Positions 1 through 12,170 of a stretch of DNA of 64,000 bases are shown piece by piece. The stretch comes from Ricinus communis (Eukaryota > Streptophyta > Magnoliopsida > Malpighiales > Euphorbiaceae): positions 15,192,001 to 15,256,000 of the forward strand of contig NC_063260.1 in NCBI RefSeq assembly GCF_019578655.1. The letters are read 5' to 3'. The translations under genes were made by a program, and so were the position numbers. Each line of letters opens with the position of its first letter. Position 1 is the stretch's first letter. A model generated the notes under the pieces. It saw only the letters and a list, made by a program, of their open reading frames with translations. It searched no databases and was not told the origin of the DNA.

Positions 1-242
1 TTTTATTGTTCTCTTCTTTACATTATTAATGAGATTATTTATTTTATCTTCTTTAGTTTTTAAATTTATAACACCATTATTGATTGATCCAACATATCTT
101 TCATGGTTATTTTTTATTTTCTCTTTTACTCCTTTTATTTCTTTTATTTTTGACAAAGGGGAGAGAAGTATGACTGGGATAGAAAAAGAGAGAGTAGCGC
201 TTAATAAAAAGGGGGATAAAAATAAAATAATCTTAAAAATCA
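1..242. other. AT-rich sequence, no gene seen
   Basis: T-rich then A/G-rich DNA. One short open frame is present, with no recognisable domain and a composition like its surroundings. I see no gene here. Confidence 0.5.
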
Positions 243-1100
243 AATGAAAGTCAATGTAAGCCTAAGTTCTTTCATGATTGAAGGCACCCTTGATTTTGAC
301 CTTGACAATTAAGATTGGGTGTATTCCACCTTGACTTCAAGTGTTCTTTATAGATTTCCTTTAAAGGAGCTTAATCAAAACAAGTTCTAAAAAATGCTCT
401 CTAAATCACAACCACCACACCAACGGTTACTTCTGACACGGCGAATTACGGAGTGCCAAATGGAATATAGCCGTTGCCACTTTAAGTTTCGTGACCGCGA
501 CACAAGCTTCTCGACCACGAAAAGTCAGTTACATCAGCAATTAAGGTGTAGCAACCACGACTATGCTCTAACAGTGTATTTAATGCACTATTTGGAGCTA
601 GAAGTAAGAAATTGCTCTAGTATCTGTTTGTAACGTCTCTTTAATGGTTAGAAGGTATAAATACCCCTCTTAAAAGATATTAATGGTTCAAAAACAACCT
701 TCCTAAGAGCCATATCTATTGCTATGCATTTCCTACTTATTTTTATAATTTTTGCATATAGTTAATCTTATATAGGTTGTAAGAGCTTGTATGCTCTTGT
801 AAAATAGTTGTTGTGTGAGTCTAGGTATTAAAAATACAAGAGTTATTGAGTTTCTATTAAAATGCAAGAGTAAAAAAATTTAGGGAGAGATGGAAACACT
901 AAGGGAAGAGATTTATTATTAGCCTATTGAATACCAAGTTGTTGGGTGAGCTTATAAAACCCAAAGGTTGTTATCAAGATTTGGTTATAATTAAACACTA
1001 AAGTGTAATCTTAATGACTAGACGTAGGGAGAATCATTTTCGAACCACTATAAATCTCTTATTTCAATTTTTTTTAACCTTTACTCTTTGTTTTGTTCAC
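243..1100 (+). repeat. Degenerate Ty1/copia LTR (SIRE-like), plus strand
   Basis: Three blocks match the reverse complement of 55,568-56,641 in the same order. The first is the start, around AGTCAATGTAAGCC, followed by a run ending in CCCTTGATTTTGAC. The second is TGCTCTAACAGTGTATTTAA followed by GGAGCTAGAAG. The third is a TATA-type AAATACCCC. The stretch near 1,030-1,065, ending in CCACTATAAATCTC, resembles the 3' end of many plant copia LTRs. No PBS or coding remnant follows, so it is a solo or broken LTR. Boundaries are approximate. Confidence 0.55.
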
Positions 1101-2887
1101 TTAAATTCCTTATGTGGCTTTTAACCTTATACTTTATCAAGTTTTGTGATTTGAAGTCACCATTTCAACACTCCCTTATTGGTTCCAAGGGACAACAATC
1201 GAAATCCCAATAGGTACCACCAATTGAAATAAAATATAATGAGTGTGGTACTAAAAAGAAACAAATTGACGAATTTGTACTATTTCGATATAAGTTGCGA
1301 AGCTTTGGTACCAACAAGTAATTTACTTAAAATCAACTATGACATGAATGGTGAGTAGAATGCTGATGCGGAGCTTCACCTTACATATCATAAAAAATTA
1401 AACGGATTTTTAATAGATACCGTTGCCTATACTAATTAAAATTTCTATAAAAAAAATTATTAATACCAATTGAAAACATATCTCAAAGTTTCGTACCAAA
1501 GGGTTGATTATCCTTGATTGCAATCACCAATGTAGATCTTATTGAGGTTATTCTCTTTTAAAAGAAATGATATATTAAGTTATTTTACATTTTGAATCGG
1601 ATTTGATATCAGTTATAAATTCAAATTATGCAAGTTCTTGGATCGTGTCATGCTTGAATTTGAATTGCTATACGTACAAGTCTTTTTTTTTCTTTAACCG
1701 TTTAGTTTTGGGTTAATTGATATTTAAATCATTGTAATTTTGAGTCCTTTAATCTCAAATTATTTTAAATTTAGGATCATTTTAAATTAACAAAATCTAT
1801 GTCTTGAATTATTTTGAAAAATACCCTTCACATTTAATATATTTTACATTCTAATGAATTTTTAGGTCTGGATTAGCCTTTTCTATTTGTATATTTGTAA
1901 CAATTTTTTCTTAAAAATTTCTATATTGATTAAAAATTTAATAATACTTGGCTATATAATAAAAGATAAAAATTCTATATTGCTTGCTATTAGACTTGTT
2001 CAAGTCATGTTTTAAAGTTTTTAACTTCAGCTTGAGTCTAACATGTATATTTATCTAGATTTAAAATTTTAATTAAGTCTAATCTACTTTTAAGAATATA
2101 TAAATTTTATTTTATATCTTTTGGTGGACTGGATTAGGCATACCTTAAAAAAATAATATGTCTAAGCTCGCTCAAATAATTGGATTATTTGAGTTTGAGC
2201 TCCGACAGGCTAAAATAAAAATTTTGTGTTTAAGTTAGGAAATCTTTTTGCAAATTTAAAGTGACTAGATAGTTATCTAGACCAATAAATAGGTCTACAC
2301 ACCATAAAGTTGATAAACTTTCTCTAATTTAATACAAGTGGATAGCAAATGGGAAGACTTGAATTCAAATTGTGTAAGTTCTTTTTCTGATAATTTTTTT
2401 TTTCTAACAAGAAAAGCTCAAAATTGGAGTTGTTAGAAATGTACCACTCCTGAATAAAAACAAAGTAAAGTACCACTTCAGTATCTTAGCGGCTACCACC
2501 TTTCCATGTAACAAATTAACCAAACAATTTAGTGTAACGGCTCGAAAATCGAAAAATTAATAAAATACTTAAACACCGGATAATTAAGAAGCACAAATCT
2601 TTTCAGAAGAACAAAACAAAAAATGACAAAACAAAAAGAAGAGCACAAAATTCAGCAGTCGCATTCCTAAACATAATTCCACATGTTGGAGCCTGTGTTT
2701 GACTGCAAAAAAAGGAAACCTTGGCTTGAAAATATTACATTAAGTCCGATTCACCAGTAATGTAAATATTATACTGGAAAGCAATCCTGCTGACTATATA
2801 TATAGCTTTTAATTAACATGTAGAGCAAACTAGCAAACTCATGCTCTTGTATTAGTCAAAATCATCCTAGGATGACAGGACTTACCC
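1101..2887. other. AT-rich spacer and 3' flank of the host gene
   Basis: No open frame longer than 60 codons and no recognised repeat end. The last few hundred bases should include the 3' UTR of the minus-strand gene ending at 2,888. I could not identify a convincing poly(A) signal by eye. Confidence 0.5.
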
Positions 2888-5800
2888 CTAAAACCTGTAA
2901 ATCATTGTTGATTTCCTCTGAGAATCTAAAAAGCTTTCACAGTCAGTTGCACCAGGAAATGGGATGGTAGAATGGATGAGCCTGGAGTTATCGTGATCCA
3001 TTTTTTGACTGGGTTTGAGGATGTGCTTTGCTCCAGCAGTTAGTTTCATGGGTCCTGGTTTCGTCAAAGTATCAGCTTTAGAAAAATCAGAGTCACTTGA
3101 AGTTCCAAGACCATTCTTCTGAGCTTCATAGGAACAGCATCCTAAACCAATTCCTTTATCGCCTTTTGATCTGGCTTCATAAGCTGCAATGTTCTGCCAG
3201 ATCTCGCTGCTAGAGGTCTCCCTTGTTAGCTCTGTCACAGCACTTAAATCCTCCTGCATCAAGTTAGGCATCTTGGTTGGCCTCAAAGAACCACTTGATA
3301 TAGCTGCGGGCCTCTTCTTGATTTTCTGACAATGATCAGGAACCTTAACACCCAAAGAATTTGACTTCATTCTTTCCTGGATGATGATCTTGTCTCTGTA
3401 GCTCATGTCTATTGACGAATTTGAATGAACTCCAGTACTGAACGGAAAGCCTGGAGGTTCGATAAACAACACTGATCCAAGTGAACTTCTCAAAGGTGGG
3501 CCAGAAATCACAGAACTGTGAGGGTCAGAAACCACTGATGAATGGTAAAGAGGTGTAAGAAAATTTGTTCCACTTGTACAAGAAGGATGATGTGTACAAC
3601 CCACATCAGAAAAATTCTTAGAAGCCATATCTCCTGTTTTCACTTGTAGTGGTGATGCATGTACTGACCATGGAGGCAGGTTCTTAGAGGAGGTGGGAAA
3701 TGAAGATGATTGGTTATGCTCATTATAATCTGGGTGCAAGAATGGAAAGTCAAAAGCTGACTTCCGAGCATTAGGTAGATTCTGCTGGTAATTTAATTCA
3801 GTAGGTCTACAGCCCATATGTGGACGTGTATTAAGCAATGTAGACATTACCGGCACTTGAGAGCTTATACCTGCATTTTCAGCACCAGATATTAAGTAAT
3901 CCTGCAAGTTGGCTCCCTTGTATAGCATATCAAGAGAAAATGGATGAGCAGTTGGATGCAGCTCTGAACTACTACTATTTGGCTCGACAGTAAGGTCACC
4001 ATTTTGGAATGCAGAACTAGTTTTCCAGTTATAGAATGGGTGAGAAGCTCTAAATTCTTGAGCTTTCATCTGAAAGTTGCTTTGTGAGGCCTGATTGCTT
4101 TCAAATTCCAAAGGAAGATATAAAGTTTCCTTTGATTTTTCTAGTGCTGGACACAAAATCCTTTCCTGCTGAATTTGTCTCTTCAGCAAGGAATGACCAA
4201 GATCATTACTTGAAGGACGATGCTCTTGTATAATTTCTTTGTCCATCCAAATGTTTCCATCCTCAAAACTTTGCATTTCTGTATTACTTCTACCCACTGC
4301 GACATCCTTACCCATCAACCTCATTGTTGGTAGCACAGTTTTCAGTGACATATTATCCGAGTTTTTTTTCATATGAGCCATCTGATTTTCGTTCTGACTT
4401 TGAATGTACTGCCTGCATTGATTGAGAGATATATTCGTTGAACTCAGGTTTGAATCAAATGGATAGACACTACTGCTACATCCTCTATCAGGATTTAGTG
4501 AATGAGCATCCAGTCTTCCAGTATTTGGCAAGCCGGCAACACTGAACTGAGGTGGTAAATGTACATTGTGCTTCTTTTGTATAGGCAGCAAATCTAATCG
4601 ACCATTTGGAACTCCCTGCTCATTAGGATGCTTTTCACTTGCAAAACCACTGAAGCTTCCGGACATGACAGAATTTTGTTGATATGAGCTACTTGAAAAA
4701 CTTAGCATAGTTGACTTCTTCATGTGGTCTACACCAACTCTACCACTTGAACTCACCTGGATTAGTTCCCCATGTGAATTTAGAGGCAGGCCATAAAATT
4801 CCCCATCCATGCACCTTTCGCCTAAGACACCTACTGTTTGCCTCCTATCTGAAACCCTAAATCCCATTGGAGAAAGATGATAATATGGTTGGTTTTGCAA
4901 AGCCTGGCCACTGATACTTATGATGGAAGATTGTGGCATAAATGAAAAGCTCCTATTCGACACTTCAACTGAAGGAAAATTAGATGATGAAGGTTGGCTA
5001 AATGCCCTTGTACTTGCCAATGAATCTATAGCAGCAAATCCATGCGTGAGATCTTCAAAATAATCAATGGACTTTCCTCTAGAATCAGATGGCATAGGTA
5101 CATTACCACAAAATTGAGAATTTACATGGGGATTATGTGCTTCATTCATTGTAGGAAGCAGTCTCAAATTGCTAGCATGTGTGGGTTTATTTGGTCCATT
5201 TGGGTGCCTTTGAGGAAACATATGCAAATCATTACCGTGAATCATTACTGGACTTGTGGATAATATATCCAAGATATGCTGCTCTTTTTCTTGATGTAGC
5301 CTCAGAAAATCAGGCGTAGCAACAGGGTCATTAATACCTGCCAACTGTTTCTTGTTAATCTTTGTTTGCAACTCTGCTCCATTTCCTGTGCTAACATCAA
5401 TATCACCACTTCCATTCAACCCCACAGCATCTGATTCTTTATCACTTTCTGTGGAGTGATCCTGGTCTGACTGATTAGCAAGGATGTTTGGATATGTATC
5501 AAAAGCATTTTTCTCAGAGGAACTGAACTTATTCTTCATTGGACCAAGAATGTCATCTTTACCTGAGAACCTGACATGCCTGTCTGAATATTGAAGTTCA
5601 CAACAATTCGCTTGACTACTGCCTGACACATTACAAATTTCAGAATTCTGTTGATCAATAGCTTTTGTATGATTCTTGAGAATACCACGAATAGGGATGA
5701 ATTCTTTTTGGTGCTTTGCAATAAATTTTGATGCTTCAACTCCATTCTTCTTTCGTATAGAACCCTTCAGTCCTGATTTGTGTTGGTGGACTGAAACATC

Positions 5801-5899
5801 GTCCAGAATAGCTTTTGGGATCCTTTTATTGCAAAATGAACCATTCACTTTTCCTGAACACATCACTGGAACTGGCAATTTAAGCTTATGAGCATTCCC
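2888..5899 (-). CDS. Exon 3 of the HAPLESS 8-like gene (long disordered region)
   Basis: The acceptor TTTTTCTCAG|GGG at 5,900 gives a 3,012-nt exon, 1,003 codons plus stop, with no internal stop. The open frame runs on to 6,037, but the extra 46 codons are read from intron and precede a good polypyrimidine tract. The segment beginning GNAHKLKLPVPV, with PIRGILKNH and HVRFSGKDDILG downstream, is the conserved part. The remainder is rich in Ser, Asn, Gln and His, with no catalytic domain that I recognise. Confidence 0.88.
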   Translation of the reverse strand, partial: GNAHKLKLPVPVMCSGKVNGSFCNKRIPKAILDDVSVHQHKSGLKGSIRKKNGVEASKFIAKHQKEFIPIRGILKNHTKAIDQQNSEICNVSGSSQANCCELQYSDRHVRFSGKDDILGPMKNKFSSSEKNAFDTYPNILANQSDQDHSTESDKESDAVGLNGSGDIDVSTGNGAELQTKINKKQLAGINDPVATPDFLRLHQEKEQHILDILSTSPVMIHGNDLHMFPQRHPNGPNKPTHASNLRLLPTMNEAHNPHVNSQFCGNVPMPSDSRGKSIDYFEDLTHGFAAIDSLASTRAFSQPSSSNFPSVEVSNRSFSFMPQSSIISISGQALQNQPYYHLSPMGFRVSDRRQTVGVLGERCMDGEFYGLPLNSHGELIQVSSSGRVGVDHMKKSTMLSFSSSSYQQNSVMSGSFSGFASEKHPNEQGVPNGRLDLLPIQKKHNVHLPPQFSVAGLPNTGRLDAHSLNPDRGCSSSVYPFDSNLSSTNISLNQCRQYIQSQNENQMAHMKKNSDNMSLKTVLPTMRLMGKDVAVGRSNTEMQSFEDGNIWMDKEIIQEHRPSSNDLGHSLLKRQIQQERILCPALEKSKETLYLPLEFESNQASQSNFQMKAQEFRASHPFYNWKTSSAFQNGDLTVEPNSSSSELHPTAHPFSLDMLYKGANLQDYLISGAENAGISSQVPVMSTLLNTRPHMGCRPTELNYQQNLPNARKSAFDFPFLHPDYNEHNQSSSFPTSSKNLPPWSVHASPLQVKTGDMASKNFSDVGCTHHPSCTSGTNFLTPLYHSSVVSDPHSSVISGPPLRSSLGSVLFIEPPGFPFSTGVHSNSSIDMSYRDKIIIQERMKSNSLGVKVPDHCQKIKKRPAAISSGSLRPTKMPNLMQEDLSAVTELTRETSSSEIWQNIAAYEARSKGDKGIGLGCCSYEAQKNGLGTSSDSDFSKADTLTKPGPMKLTAGAKHILKPSQKMDHDNSRLIHSTIPFPGATDCESFLDSQRKSTMIYRF

Positions 5900-8800
5900 C
5901 TGAGAAAAAGTCATCAGACTGCCATGAAATACCTTTACAATTACACACATATAAATACTTGTCATTAAATGGTCAAACTTACCAGTTGAATAAAACATGT
6001 CCACTAACAATAAAAGTTTTAGAATTGAACATGGCAATTTGAATGATGGTTAGATCTAGTACAGGAACTTGGTTATTGCAAATTATTTCAGCAGCATAAC
6101 TATTTATATACATCAGATCCTAAATGAGCTATACATTCTAGTCCTAGTTGTTAGGGACTAAATTTATTCTTATGCATTCACCTAAGAACTCAAACTACAA
6201 ATGGTAATAAAACATGTTCTCCATATAACAAAAGCAAGACTATCATACTAAACCTTCATGTAACAATTATTACTCAGGAGAAGAAAGGTGAGATTACTAG
6301 GAAAAAAGAATGAAAGAAAAGAAAAGGAATCGATTTTCGAGTGTGCTATCTCACAGCATTACCAATAAAAGTCGTCCAAGTGATACCATTATAAAGAATT
6401 AAATTCTAAACACAACAGAATTTTGATTCATTTTGCATACTTTTTTCTGTGTCATATCCAGACTTTAACTCTTCACATAGACAAACACAAGGCTGCATAA
6501 ATTTAAACACATGTGCTTAGTACTGGAGAACTCTTTCACTTGCTTTACAAAATACTAATTGTTAAGGAATATAATTCTACTCTAATGCTATTCACCTACA
6601 TGCTTAAACTGTTTTTATCATTTGGTATTCTAACACATACTAGAGCCTCTGCAATCCCAAAGTTCGAAGTTTCAACCGTGATCTGAGTGCCCCATAAATG
6701 TACCTATTGAGAGACTAGCTCAGGATCACAAAAATATACTATACTAGAACTCTAGGCAAAGGGAACCTTTGGAAGAAACAAGTTATAATTAACCTCAACA
6801 TTCTATTTTCTTTTCCTTTTAAATCATCCCTATAGTATACTAGATGTAGACTTCAATGCTGTATAATATGACCTATGACTTGGTTCAATCTCCAACATCA
6901 ACCAATCAAAATTAAAATTGTCTCCATTTTGATTGTAGTCAGACCATTTATTACAATTCCTTAGGTGTATATATCACTAGTGAATGGTTTAGGCATAAAA
7001 AGTAGGACAGACATTTGGGAACTTTATGTGGAGTGGGTAATTAATAGGACATACACATGCAGATAGATACATATATATCTAAATGGCATGTGGTGATCAC
7101 CAAAATGGCATGAAGATACATCCTCAACCAGTAGAATAAAATTCAAACAGCCACCAAAATATCTCCTGTTATCCACTTAAACAGTGCCAATCTAACTCCT
7201 AAATTTAAATCTGAACCCAAAAACTTGTCAATTGCTTGAGTTTCCTAACTATAAACGTGCATTACTCCGATTGCTAAACCTGCCTTACATTGAATACAAG
7301 GACATTTGCAGCTCGACTTCTTGTTGGAAGTTCATACAAAGATCGTAGATTGTTTTCTTAAGGTTCCTTGGAATTCAGAAAATGGAAATGTTGCATTTCT
7401 ATAGAATGCATGTGGCTTATCTAGAATCTTTAATACCATGAAATGCTTTATCCATGCGGTGAATTTTTAAGGAGAGGAATAATACAACATGAGATGGAAG
7501 TCAGCTTCAGATACACAAGCTTAAAATTAGACCTCTTTTGGATTGTTTGCTCCCTTCTTGAGTTGAATTGTTAATAGGTTTCTTTAATATGCATGTCATT
7601 TCCTTCATGGCAAGTCAACTAGAAAATGGAGATTCCTATTGCCTTTTACTCTCCTCCAAAGTTTAACATCTGTCATTTAGGATAAAAGCCTTTACCTTGA
7701 ATTCTGAAAGAATCCGAAAATCCTATTTGAATAATTTGATAAAAGCTTGAACAGAATCAAGCATTTCAATTTCTGTTGACACATTGATGATTTTAAGACA
7801 AATAACAAGCATGAAGAAGAAAAACATATAATAAATTATGAATTATAATTATGAAGGTGAAAAAGCTTCTGGAATAAGATAATCTTGTTCTATTCAAGAG
7901 TTCAGTAGATTGACCAGATGTATCCTTCTTAGAAGGTGGTGTGTTTTCTTTTGTAGTTTTACCACTAATGGTTTTAACAGTTAGCAGAAGTTATTATTGG
8001 GCTAATATGTTGCCTTACATTAAGCTATATATCTTATATTAACAAGATCTCATATATTATTCTATATAACAAGTTTAAGAGGTTCCCTATGATATGCATA
8101 CACACCAAATTGAAGTACATATGGAGAACAGACTGGTTCCAAAAGGTGCCTTTTAATATGCATAAAAAGAGAGCAAGACCATAACTGTAATTCTTCTAGT
8201 CCACGGGCTCCTGTAGAAGAATTTATATTTTGGCCACCAATTCAGAAGATAAAACATTTTTCATATACATACATATGCATAGCAAGGTGTTTAAACACTA
8301 GACTGAACTATGTTTAACCAGTTAAGATTGTATAGAACTCCCTCAGTCCACGCCTTTCCATGATAGAATTACATAAGGTAACCACTTCAGAAGATCAAGC
8401 ATTTTATCTTTATGGTTTTATTTACTTCTTTTCAAAATTATTTACTTTTTTTATAAGGTGTGCTAAATCATACAATCAATTCTATCGCACACTTCAAACT
8501 AATTCAACTGGACAAGCATGTCCAGAAGGCAATTCCATATACTTATTGCATAACTACAATCATATAAAACTGGTGATATCTTTCCAAAGGAATTCATCAT
8601 GTTGCAAATATTACAACAAGACATGCAGAAAAGGTCTTAAAAAATTAGAATGAAATCTCAAGCTAAAATACATATAAATATGTTCCTAATTTATGCTAAG
8701 TATAAGGTTCATCCAAGAGAATAAAGCAAATATCTAATTAGAATCCTGTTTTTGTTATAAACAACCGGGTGATATTTAGATCACACCATCCTTGCGATTC

Positions 8801-11713
8801 ACTCATAAAGAAAGCAGAAAGTTCAGATCAAATGTGGATGTATTCTCAGTTAAAACAGTAAATATCAAAACATTGAAAAAGAAAGAAAGAAAAAGAAAAA
8901 GAGCTACCATAGTAACATTTTTCTAGCTGTAGAAGTACTCTTAGTAGAAAACATAAAGCAAGTAAATGCCAAAAGGAATATCAGATTGATTTCCATGTCA
9001 ATATTAGCATCTCAAAAGTGGTTATATACCCTAACATAAAGGCATACGTCTATGATAAGTTTGACTGGAACTATGCTGTCTATAGGTAGCACGGATAGCT
9101 TTACATGGATCAAATAGAAGAAGTTGCAACTTGTAAATTGCAATTCATCAAGGAGTTTGAAATGTAAATGTCATGGTGTTCTCTCTTAAGCTCTAATCAA
9201 TTAGAAATATTTCTAGCCTTACTTCAGCAAAATTTTGCAAAGCATTCATCATCGAACTTCATCCTACAAATGACGAACATGTTGACCATTCATGCAGGAT
9301 TAAGTACTCTCCAGAATTTAACAAGAGTCGGCCATAAAATATAATGTTATTAACTCATGCCCATTTTATCAACCTTGTGAACAGCATCTCTGTTCAACTC
9401 ATCCATCCTTCAGTGAATCCCTCACAAGGCATAATATGGAAAAACCCATATGTAAATGTGGAACTCAAACATCAGTTAGATAAAGTAAGAAACTGGTATG
9501 CAAATCAATCTTAGACATCTTCCTATTTAGAAAGGCCACAATAAACAAAGAACACTTAATCTTTAGCTATGCCCTTATGAATAACATTATTAAATGCTTA
9601 CAGAAATACTATACCTTATCTAGTTACTCAGTCATCTAATTTGTATTACTAGTGTTCCAATACTTAAACATCATAAAATGATGATCGGGAGGTAAAATTT
9701 TGAAACATCATGGTGCAGTAATATCCACAAATCCAGCACTCGAAGGATCCCATGCCACTAGATCAACATTGCTATTCTAATCTAAAGTCATGAATTAAAT
9801 AATTTTTTGCCAAGAAAGATCATCAGCTTAATAAACAGTCCCCCAATTCAAACAAGCTATCAGCCTTCTGAGAGTGCTTTCTTGAAGATGCTGAACAGAA
9901 GTCCACTATATGTGATATGAAACACAATCGATGATTATGCCAAGATCCTTCAGTGCTTCTATCACCCAATGATGGCCATGTGACAAGATGCAAAATGCAC
10001 GTCACTTGAACTGGCCAGTAAGACACCGACAGAAGTACATTAGATTTTTCTGTAGTATATACCCATTTCACCAGAAATCTAATTACAATGGCCAATAGAG
10101 TTGTTTTACTTAAAGCCATAGCACTCTTTATCTTTCCATCCAAAGGAGCCACACCTCTAGCATTTATATGATCACATTTCAGAAATTAAATTGCCAACAC
10201 TATAAATTTTTACATCAAATACCACCCATCATCTCTAAGATTTGACCCACACGATAATCTTCAAGAAATAATAATGGCATCAATAAATAGTTGAAAAAGC
10301 ATCATCATTAACCCAAGATCCATTATACATTCAGAACCAAGGACAACATAAACCTCTTCACCTTAAGTATGAAACCCCCTTCTGCCCGACTCGTACAGCC
10401 CAGCTGGACCATATTGTCCAGCCATTTCCTGCTCAAGCCTTAGCAAACATGAAAACCCCATATCTTGGTTTTCCTTTACCCTTTTGTTTTAACAGTCTTT
10501 CTTTATGCTACTGAACTCAAATAGCTCCAAGTACACAAAAAGAAGACCAGTGATAAGTCTGATTCTTCAAATGGATACAGTCTTTAACCAGCTTTTTCAG
10601 CAGTGATTTGTAGCAGAAAAAAGACCAAAACCCAATTGGAAAACGCCTACTTCTTATTCAATTAATCAAATAAACAACCTTAGATGTGTCACAAGGCTAC
10701 AGTAGAGTTAGTAACAACAGTCAACCACCATTTCATCTTTTTAACCATTATGATGCAATTATAAGCTTAATTTGTTCAAAAGTTTACATAAAATCACAAA
10801 TGTATAAGCAGTCAACAATATTTTATGATGGAAATCACATACCTTAAATGCAATTGACCCCTTGTTGTTCTTCATCTTCTTCATTTTCTTCTTCTTCTTA
10901 TTCCACTTGTTCTTTTTCCTGTCCATTGTTAACTTAGTTCCGATCACTACGTTCTTTATCTTCTTCGTCTTTTTTATCTTGGTCTTCTTCTTCTTCATCA
11001 TCTTTTTCTCATCTTCTTCTTGTTCTTGACCATTAAAATAATCGTCTTTACCATCATCATCATCACTCTCCTCATCCGCATCATCCACCTTCTCAACCTG
11101 CGGCGAAACTGCAAAGATCTCAAGAATGGATCTTTTCTTGGGAGATTTGGATTTGGATTTAGACTTCGATGGTGTCTTCGCTTTCTTTTCCTCTCTTTGT
11201 GCATGAGCAAGACAAGTATTAACATGAGCATTGAACACTTCCATACTCTCCGTAGCGAAATTCCCACAAACCGGACACACAATCTCCAATTCATCCTCAC
11301 CTTCCTCCTTCTCTTTAGCTTCATTTCTTGATACTCCAATTAAGCAATGATCTTCTTCTAGTCCTTGTCCTTGTTCTTTTTGCTGATTAATCTTGTTGAG
11401 TTCATGCGACCACCAGCGGAATTTAGTGACGGTGATGGGAGGAAGGAGAGTTGCTTCTACTTGTTCTTTATCTCCACCACCACCGCTAAACGGCCAGCAT
11501 TTCTCCACATCCACCACTCTCATCTTTTCCGTGTACTCACTGTATATGTACGTACCACCACCACATGTAATTACAACAAAAGAACAAAGGAGAAAAAGAA
11601 AAAGACCCACTAAGTTTTCTCAAGCAAGAAAAGAAGAAAGAGAGCAAAGAATTTCCCACTAACTACAAGAAAACTTACCGAATCGAGAACCCTTGGGATG
11701 CTGCAGCTGCCAT
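2888..11713 (-). CDS. Zinc-finger protein of the HAPLESS 8-like plant family (three-exon gene)
   Basis: Coding exons, in order of transcription: 11,713-11,679, 11,539-10,843 and 5,899-2,888. Together they give 3,744 nt, 1,247 residues plus stop, with both joins in frame. The protein opens MAAAASQGFSIR and continues EYTEKMRVVDVEKCWPF. A TVTKFRWWSHEL motif lies near residues 48-60. A C2HC finger (CPVC at about 100-103, H117, C121) resembles UBZ4-type ubiquitin-binding fingers. Then come a Ser/Lys tract, an acidic stretch, and a very basic tract (about 190-238) that could be a nuclear signal. Exon 3 carries the motifs PIRGILKNH and HVRFSGKDDILG; the rest is Ser/Asn/Gln-rich and probably disordered. 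From memory this architecture fits Arabidopsis HAPLESS 8 (AT5G56250) and its neighbour AT5G56240; HAP8 was found in a screen for male-gametophyte mutants. The biochemical role is unknown. Family assignment is moderately sure; the gene being real is very sure. Small extra exons inside intron 2 cannot be excluded. Confidence 0.85.
5900..10842 (-). other. Intron 2 of the HAPLESS 8-like gene, about 4.9 kb
   Basis: The intron is bounded by GTATGTG (donor) and TTTTTCTCAG (acceptor), phase 0. It is AT-rich. Its short open frames, including a 109-codon minus-strand frame at 9,823-10,152, lack recognisable motifs. I saw no retroelement pol motifs, paired LTR ends or tandem repeats. This is long for a plant intron, so a missed small exon or an old insertion is possible. 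Confidence 0.65.
10843..11539 (-). CDS. Exon 2 of the HAPLESS 8-like gene (zinc finger and basic tract)
   Basis: The exon starts after a pyrimidine-poor but usable acceptor ending TATACAG and ends at TTTAAG|GTATGTG. It encodes residues 13-244: the KCWPF motif, the FRWW motif, the C2HC finger, an SKSKSKSPKKR tract, an acidic patch and a Lys-rich tract with IGTKLTMD. Intron 1 (11,540-11,678) is 139 nt, an ordinary plant intron length. Confidence 0.87.
11679..11713 (-). CDS. Exon 1 of the HAPLESS 8-like gene (12-codon start exon)
   Basis: ATG at 11,713 begins MAAAASQGFSI plus two bases of the next codon. The exon ends at CG|GTAAGTTT, a strong plant 5' splice site. The split codon is completed by the T at 11,539, giving Arg. 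This start is preferred over the ATG at 11,610, which would place a hydrophobic intron-encoded stretch before the conserved EYTEKM motif. An upstream in-frame ATG in the leader was not seen. Confidence 0.85.
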
Positions 11714-12170
11714 GTTCTAATTTCTTCTGAGCTTCACATCCACAGAGAGAAAGAGAACAAAATATTACAAGAAATGACTAGTAATAGCTACTTTCACTGT
11801 CACTCTTTTGAAAGAACACACAGAAACGAGAACCAAAGAGCCTTTAAAGAAACATAAACACCCAGAAACCAAAAGATTACAGAAAGAAGAGAGGCCTATG
11901 ATGTAGCTAGAGAATTATTTATGATGCTGATGATTAAGTTGAAAGATGAACGATGATGATGAGGTTAGAGAGAGAAGTTAGTAATGTAAAATATGTGTTA
12001 AATATGGAATGAGAGAGAGAGAAAAAGAGTGTGTCAGTGAAAGTGAGAGGTTTTTCTTTTTCTTTCATTTTCCCGCTCTCGAAAGAGAGAGAGAGTATAT
12101 GTGTGTCTGTGGAATGATAGCTCTTTCTTTCCTTCTTTCTTTTTTTTTTTTTTTCTCTAATTTAATGACT
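11714..12170 (-). promoter_or_regulatory. GA/CT-rich leader and probable promoter of the HAPLESS 8-like gene
   Basis: Upstream of the start codon the plus strand is A/G-rich, with GA runs near 12,008-12,025 and 12,080-12,096 and a long T/C tract near 12,120-12,158. On the transcribed strand these are CT-rich leader sequences and GA-type elements, common around plant promoters. No TATA box could be fixed with confidence. Confidence 0.45.

Noticed and set aside
5900..6037. The long minus-strand frame could start at 6,037 as a separate 1,049-residue gene
   Set aside because: A good acceptor at 5,900 lies inside it, the upstream residues look like translated intron, and joining to exon 2 is in phase and gives the family architecture.
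9823..10152. 109-codon minus-strand frame inside intron 2
   Set aside because: No motif, no splice context fitting the neighbouring exons, composition like the intron.
11540..11610. Start codon at 11,610 with a hydrophobic, signal-peptide-like N-terminus
   Set aside because: Those residues are read from intron 1; the splice from 11,679 to 11,539 restores the conserved motif instead.
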